Source: Capsicum annuum (taxonomy: Eukaryota; Streptophyta; Magnoliopsida; Solanales; Solanaceae). Taken from it: a stretch of 64,000 nucleotides of DNA. How positions within the stretch are numbered: position 1 is the first letter of the stretch; every line of letters begins with the position of its first letter. The stretch is taken from assembly GCF_002878395.1 (NCBI RefSeq), contig NC_061121.1, forward strand, positions 131,387,696-131,451,695, written 5' to 3'. The notes under the pieces were generated by a model that saw only the letters and a list, made by a program, of their open reading frames with translations, was not told where the DNA came from and made no database searches. Positions 58,596 to 64,000 of this stretch are shown here, piece by piece. A program made the translations under genes and the position numbers.

Positions 58596-59789
58596 GATAT
58601 AATCCTAACAAACACAAGAACAACACAAAAACCTTAATCGCAAATATTTTCATGCATAAACTATGCTATGTTGTCAATAAAGCTCATGGGATGGTTACTT
58701 GGTGGTATTTGGACAAGAATTTGAAATGCAGGAGTTTTTTGTCCAAGCTAAACTTTAGCCTCAGATGTGGTTATCGCTGGCTACTGAGCTATAATCGTGA
58801 TCTCGAGGACAGCGATTTTAGTATCTAAGTCTAGTTCATGCTAAAATTTTCAATAGTCTAAGATTCTAATTTTAGCACCAAATTGTGTTCCAAAGTAGCA
58901 ATTAATTATTAAGAACATTGAACATGGTTTCTAAGTACCTGATCATGCCCCTTAAATGCGAAAACAACTAGTTATGGAGTTTTTTTGGCATTTGATCGAG
59001 CACTTGGTCTGCACCTTATATTTTACTCAATTTCAAACACAATTTGGGTACTTAATACTTCCCAACATATGTGCACACCATTTCTACCAGCTAATCACCA
59101 CACACATATAATTGTAAAAGTGTTTAACAATGAAAATTATAAATTTAGGCCTTCCCTATAATATGCATTCTATAGCCTAATTCCAATAATTAAAGTAAAA
59201 AAATCCAAGCACTTATCAGAGTAATGATGCAAGATGGTTGCTACAATGCTTTTGGAATACTCAAAATATGGCCAGGAATGGGTACAATTTGAGAGAAAAA
59301 TTGAGAAGGGAGTGTGAGGGAAATGGGGTATTCGGATGGTTATATTGACTGATTTAACCATGATCGTGGTCTGAGATCCCTAATTGAAATAGGCAGGTGA
59401 CCACAATTGTGGAGGAATGGGTCCCGTGATTGTGGTATCTGAGGCCAAAATCTGTCCTCCACATTCCCCTATTTTTGTTTAATACTCAATTTATCACACT
59501 TTCCCCTTCTCAACCTTACTCTACACACTCCATAGTTCCATAAATGCATGGATTAATAAATGACTACAATTAAAATCTACACTACCAAATTGGAAAGAAA
59601 GGGTATGATCCACTTTCGTGGCATTTGTGGGTTCCCTCCCACATAGCGCCTTAGATATCATTGTGGCATGACGTCTTCCATATTTTTAAGTTGAATCCTC
59701 AAGGGACCCTTCATTCACTTTATAATCTTCAACATCTATAATTGACACCACTTGAAGATCCATGGGTTGTTTTTTATTTTGCATACTCA
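58596..59789. other. Non-coding spacer of the Athila-like unit
   Basis: No supported gene. Near 59600-59680 is a GGGTTCCCTCCCACATAGCG stretch resembling a conserved segment I associate with plant Athila-like elements downstream of protease. Canonical pol (RT, RNase H, IN) would be expected here in an autonomous element and is absent. Confidence 0.5.
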
Positions 59790-60330
59790 TCACCATCATG
59801 AAATCTAAACCTCATTTACCCAAGCTCCAAATCAACAATGGCTCTTCCAGTAGCAAGGAAAGGCCGACCAAGGATAATAGGCACCTCTTGGTCCATATCA
59901 CAATCTAGTACCACAAAATCTGCCAAAAGGATAAATCTACTCACTTTCACCAACATGTCGAACAAAACACCAACTAATTTCTAAATAGACTATTCCGCCA
60001 TCAAAGCCTCATCGACGTTAATGTAGGGTTGCTCAATCCAAGCCTCTGATAAATTGCAAAGGGGATGAGATTAATACTCACACCAAGGTCACATAAAGCT
60101 TTTTCAAACTTATGCATCTCGATGGTGTATGGAATTGCAAATGCCCTGGGATCTTTCATCTTTTCTTCTATTACGCTACTCATGATATTCCTATGACTAT
60201 GGGTTACTTCAATGGTGTCACCTTCAACAAGCTTTTCCTTTGATATAAATTTCTCCGTAAGCTTATCATAACTCGAAATCTCATGGATAGCCTCAAGCAA
60301 CATAATATTAATAGAGAGGTTCTAGGCTTA
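59790..60330 (-). pseudogene. Athila-type aspartic protease remnant
   Basis: An open piece at 60303-60001 reads DPRAFAIPYTI, then KALCDLGVSINLIPFAIYQR, placing the catalytic Asp in the LCDLG motif (usual form CDLGAS). After a stop and shift, another frame gives [20 protein letters not shown] and [15 protein letters not shown] (about 59920-59830), the flap and C-terminal half. Protease would cleave the gag-containing polyprotein. It is close to intact except for stops. Confidence 0.75.
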
Positions 60331-60599
60331 GCTATGAATTTTTGAGCATATCGTTCTCTTCTTTTCTCTTAAGCATTTGTTGAAATGGAATTGGAATTTG
60401 AACGGTGGGAAACACATCACTTTTTGTCTTATCACTCTCAACCATGTCTTCATCAATTTCCACCAGTTCTTTTTCATCTCCTTTTTCTTGAAATTTTGAA
60501 GGTCTTTCTTTAACTCAACTGCAAGCTTTGTCTTCACATTTATTGGCTCAACCTTAGGATATTTTTCACCCACATTTTATCCCTCAACTTTCTTTAAAT

Positions 60600-61926
60600 T
60601 ATCACGAAGGGTCTTACTAGTCCTAGTGACTATTGAAAATATTTAATCATCATTTTTTAGGTTTATAATAGTGTCACTAGGAAGACCCTCCGCATTGGTC
60701 TTGCATTTAATTGAGAGGAGATTTGGCCTATTTGTGTTTCCAATTGCGTAATTGAAGTAGAGTTAGACAAAAATTTGCCTTTCCAATTCATGGACCATCT
60801 TGTTCATTCCCTCCACTCTCATTAAAATTCTTTCCAAGATATCCTCAGTTTTGTATTTGTCAGGGTCGACGGGGTTTGCTACTTTCCTCTTCACCCATTC
60901 ATGAGGAGTAACATAAAGATCATACATTTGGTGTTTATCTCTCCAATCACGGTCAAGATCATGATTCCTCGATTCTTAGTTCCCACCCTACCTTTAATAG
61001 GCCAGGCGATAACCCCCCAAATATTTAGCCAAATATCAAATCTCTTCATAAAGTTTCTTGGCCTCATTATCATCATAGGCATTGAATTCCATGACATTTA
61101 TCTCTTTGGGGGGTGCACCCATTACACATTTTGTCAAAAGCTCCAATTGAGTTATCATTTTTGCCATATTCTCTTCTCTCTTTTCTTCTCTCTTTCTTTG
61201 TTCCTTATCAACAAAGGAGGTAGTAGGGGATCTTTTTGGTACCTCATCATCTTGGGTATTCCACCCCTAGTTTTTCTTGTTAACTTTCTTAAGCAAATTT
61301 GTAGCTTCATGATAAGCCAACTTTATAAGAGATCCCTCTGCCGCATTGTCTACCATGGTTTTGTTTAGCAAATTAAGAGCCCGATAGAAAATTTAGAGAT
61401 GCATCTTCTCTGGAACCTCGTGGTTGGGACATTATATGAGATTTCCATTGAATCTTTCCCACACCTCATACAAGGTTTCACAATTCAAATGCCGAAAATT
61501 AATGATTTCATCATGTAATTGTAGCATCTTGGATTATGGAAAATATCGGTCAAGGAAGGCAATGGTAAGTTCAACCCATAAAGTAATTGACGTGGCTAGG
61601 AGAGAGTAAAACCACAATACTGCTTGACCCGTTAGAGAGAATGGGAAAAGGCGCAATTGGATGAACTCTTGGGTTATGTGTGCAATATCAAAGGGTGAAC
61701 ACACTACAATGAAATTCTTCAAATGCAACTTGGGGTCCTCAGGGGATTTCTCCCTAAAAATTCCCTTTATTTTTAGCATACGTAACATGACACTAATGAT
61801 GTTAAATATACCATTCCCAAGAGTATATGCGATAAGGATTGAACTTAAATGTCAAACATTATTGAGTTGCACCTTATCATTCAAAGGGCCATCGAAAGAT
61901 CCAGCGTGACTTACATTGACACTCAT
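60600..61926 (-). pseudogene. Athila-type gag remnant
   Basis: The ATG at 61926 opens MSVNVSHAGSFDGPLNDKVQ. The capsid core is clear at 61788-61534: EDPKLHLKNFIVVCSPFDI, then LRLFPFSLTGQAVLWFYSLL and AFLDRYFP, the standard retrotransposon gag layout. One frame can be followed with few stops to about 60600 through CETLYEVWERF, NHEVPEKMHL and a Lys/Glu-rich region. No zinc knuckle was recognised. Gag would form the particle; this copy is broken. Confidence 0.78.
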
Positions 61927-62052
61927 GGCTCTGCGTAAACTATGAAGATCGCCTAAAAAGGAAGCAAAAAAAACAACCAAAATAAATACACACCACTACG
62001 GGTGTACCCTAAGTAAAAACCAACACCGAACAAGTGAAAACTAAATTTCACT

Positions 62053-62069
62053 CACCGACAATGCTGCAA
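62053..62069 (-). other. Athila-like primer binding site relic
   Basis: On the - strand TTGCAGCATTGTCGGTG resembles the TGGCGCCGTTGCCGGGG primer site used in Athila-type elements (tRNA-Asp type); about two thirds of bases match, with CpG positions decayed. It lies about 130 bp upstream of the gag start. Confidence 0.55.
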
Positions 62070-62074
62070 TTTTT

Positions 62075-62835
62075 ATAACACTCACCTATACCATTTAACT
62101 TGGTAAAGGACGGTCATTGGCAATAGCTCAACTTATGTTGAGGTCAAATCCATGAGGAGCAAAATTAAATTTCTAGTCCTATGGGTGTTAGTAATTACTA
62201 AAAAAATACCCGTAATATAAACAATGTTAAATTCATGATTTGAAATGGGGGGTTGGTTTGGAACAAGGATTGACCAATGTATATTAAAGTTAACAAACTA
62301 AAGGCCAAAAAATATGATTGAAAATTCAATATAATCAAGATCTTTGGATTATGTCTACCTAAGGGCATGTTATGAATGGGTGCATGATGATTTGATGCAA
62401 ATTTTAGTCATTAATGATATGGTAGGCTAGGCTAAGGGCCCTGAGGTTAGTTTGTGATAACTCTCAACTAACACGTCAATTTAAGTACAAGGCGGTCATT
62501 GTCAATATATTTACCCAACTTTGAGTCGAGGTTGAATCCACGAGGAATAATGTGAGTGGCACTCGAATTAGCTTGAAATAAAGAAAACTTCCTAAATTCA
62601 AACCTAGAATACAAATATGTAACAATTAGGGGTTTGTGTGAGTGTAAAAGCTAGTATTTATTTGTGGACTTTTAAAGCACTTATTCAGGGCTACTAATAA
62701 TTTGAGTATAATCAATTATTCATGGATCTTGGGATTATGCTTTCCTTGGGGCAAGTTATGCATGGAAATTTGACAATTTGGTCCAAATTCTACTCGTTGA
62801 TGATGTGATAGGCTAGGTTGAAAGACCTTGATACT
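62075..62835. repeat. Diverged tandem duplication, period about 378 bp
   Basis: Two consecutive units start near 62078 and 62455. Landmarks recur in order: AAGG(A/C)CGGTCATTG(G/T)CAATA, a TGAGG/CGAGGTT..AATCCA(T/C)GAGGA line, GGATTATG, GGCA..GTTATG, and GATAGGCTAGG near the end. The copies are strongly diverged between landmarks. It probably belongs to the 5' LTR or leader of the Athila-like unit. Confidence 0.7.
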
Positions 62836-63289
62836 ATTTTCTCAATGTAGTCTCAAAGATGTCACTCATAGACCCTTTCGAGTACCTAGCAAGTTTGTCA
62901 ATTAAAGACACCCAATATCTCAATAAGGTACCCCTATTTCAAGGATAATACCTAAGATATATTCAACCTCACAATCACCCTTATGTCTAAGATAGTTAAA
63001 ATTAGTAAACTATGCCCATAAATAGTCTACTATTGCCTTGGATCCCATATCCTTCTTTAATATCCTGAAGTTTCCTAACTAAATTTTTTTTTATCCCAAG
63101 AATGTCAAGTATTATCTTCTAAATTGAATGATGTTTATTCCATGAGAAATTTTCAATATTTTTAATTTTTTTCATGTGTTAAATTCGATAAGCTTTACAT
63201 CAATATAAGATTCACCTAAATTCAATAACCGGGTAAGAAGTTAAGACTATTTCAATTTCCTATCATAAAATAGTGCTAAATTGGTCAGT
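62836..63289. other. AT-rich stretch without recognised features
   Basis: Follows the duplicated units. No ORF, LTR edge, RNA gene or clear repeat was seen. Confidence 0.5.
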
Positions 63290-64000
63290 GGGGCAGCACG
63301 CCAAAAGCTAAAATGGCAATTTTCCATTTTCCAATGTCTCAGCGTATTTTCTCCACATCGCGCCAAACTTTCAGGTTGTAAATAAAGTGGCAAAGCGATG
63401 GCTCCGAGAAGTACCATCCCTCAATTTCTCAGTTATCAAATTCCAGTGACGCGTCGCGCCAGGGGTCCAATTCAATAAAATTTCACTAAAATTAAAAAAT
63501 GCGTTCAGGGTTAAAAGGGTTAATTTCCCACCCTTATTTAAACCCAATAACTTCTGATTTAGCCATTCTTCACCCAAAATATACTAGTTTCTCTCAATTT
63601 TCTCTCAAGAACAAGCTAGGGTTTCAATTGGGAATTCAATTTTAAGAAATTCCTACTGTCAATCTTTTCTAAACCAATAACTAAATCATGTGTTGAGTTG
63701 ATTTATGGATTCCTTTCATCTATAAAGCTCAAGAACGCAATTTTAAATTATCAGTCATGATTATTATGTTGTGGGTTTCTCAAGTTATGTGATGGTTGTT
63801 GTTTTCTTCCCATGCTGGGATCCTAATGTGAAATTATGAAAACTATATTAACATATAAATCAAAATCCATGAATTTGGTGGTTTATGATGTGTTCACCTA
63901 TGACTTAAGTTGTGCATGTAAGGTGTTTGATAAAATACCTAGCAGGATAGAAATTATGCACTATAGCTAAATTGTGATCCAAAATGACTTTCATGTTATT
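63290..64000 (+). promoter_or_regulatory. Promoter-like or LTR-like segment pointing right
   Basis: A GC-richer block (63290-63470, with CGCGCC and GCGTCGCGCC words) is followed by TTATTTAAACCC at about 63535-63546, a TATA-like site, and then a pyrimidine-rich leader (TTTCTCTCAATTTTCTCTC, then CTAGGGTTTC). This layout resembles the U3/R region of plant LTRs and also simple plant promoters. It runs off the window, so it cannot be assigned. The short - strand ORF at 63371-63577 looks incidental. Confidence 0.35.

Larger units (their letters stand above)
55352..62080 (-). mobile_element. Athila-like gag-PR unit without RT or integrase
   Basis: Read on the - strand: a PBS relic (62053-62069), gag (61926 to about 60600), protease (60330 to about 59790), a non-coding spacer, a putative plant-transposon-protein ORF (58595-57390) and a long non-coding tail to 55352. 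Gag and protease wording match Athila/Tat-lineage elements. RT, RNase H and integrase are not present between protease and the downstream ORF. No left LTR was found, so the element is truncated or deleted. Confidence 0.7.

Noticed and set aside
60901..61368. 155-codon plus-strand ORF opposite Athila gag
   Set aside because: Hydrophobic composition arises from reading the complement of a charged gag region; the minus strand has the gag motifs.
1..64000. CRISPR array, tRNA, rRNA or prokaryotic operon
   Set aside because: No regularly spaced direct repeats, no cloverleaf-like segments seen, and all coding remnants are plant retrotransposon domains.

Overview
The window looks like pericentromeric or other repeat-rich chromatin of a flowering plant, most likely a member of the Solanaceae (pepper, tomato, potato or tobacco group). 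The reasons are several degraded Ty3/gypsy elements with long (about 2 kb) LTRs and a C-terminal chromodomain (Tekay/Del-like chromoviruses), an RTE-type LINE whose 3' end carries the landmark shared with Solanaceae TS/SolS SINEs and a TTG-like tail, and an Athila-type gag-protease unit. Family names are from memory of these families and no search was run. I found no intact host gene, tRNA, rRNA or CRISPR. Every coding region is broken by stops and frameshifts, so this is a nested retrotransposon graveyard.

Layout. (1) 1-17784: element E1 (+ strand, chromovirus) with partial 5' LTR, gag, PR, RT, RNase H, IN, chromodomain and 3' LTR. Its 3' LTR is split by element E2 (- strand, 6494-15985), a complete LTR-to-LTR chromovirus flanked by a 5-bp target duplication. 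(2) 17785-18282: about 500 bp I cannot assign. (3) 18283-34895: element E4 (- strand), whose 3' LTR was invaded by element E3 (- strand, 18837-28279). The left junction is now a chimeric LTR, and a small SINE/RTE 3' end sits in E3's 5' LTR. (4) 33411-36359: E4's 5' LTR and another LTR (E8, + strand) face each other, forming a palindrome of nearly 3 kb. It is followed by the E8 gag fragment (to about 37420) and a truncated LTR (E9, about 37441-38901). (5) 38902-55351: element E5 (+ strand chromovirus), interrupted in its protease by E6 (42834-48157, a non-autonomous LTR element with a 5-bp target duplication) and in its reverse transcriptase by an RTE LINE, E7 (about 49270-53762). E5 has lost RNase H, and its 3' LTR is cut off after about 58 bp. 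(6) 55352-64000: an Athila-like, - strand gag-PR unit with an extra ORF of putative plant-transposon-protein type, no RT or IN, a primer-binding-site relic, a diverged tandem duplication beside it, and a promoter-like stretch pointing the other way at the right edge.

How it works together. Nothing here is likely to encode active protein: reverse transcriptase motifs, protease aspartates and zinc knuckles are damaged in most copies. The biological interest is structural: insertion chronology readable from target duplications, hairpin and short-motif arrays in the LTR U3 regions, a near 3-kb LTR palindrome that could feed small-RNA silencing, a perfect in-frame 318-bp tandem duplication in E5 gag, and a protease-only non-autonomous LTR family (E6). 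I do not see a previously undescribed system; the listed findings are the best second-look candidates.
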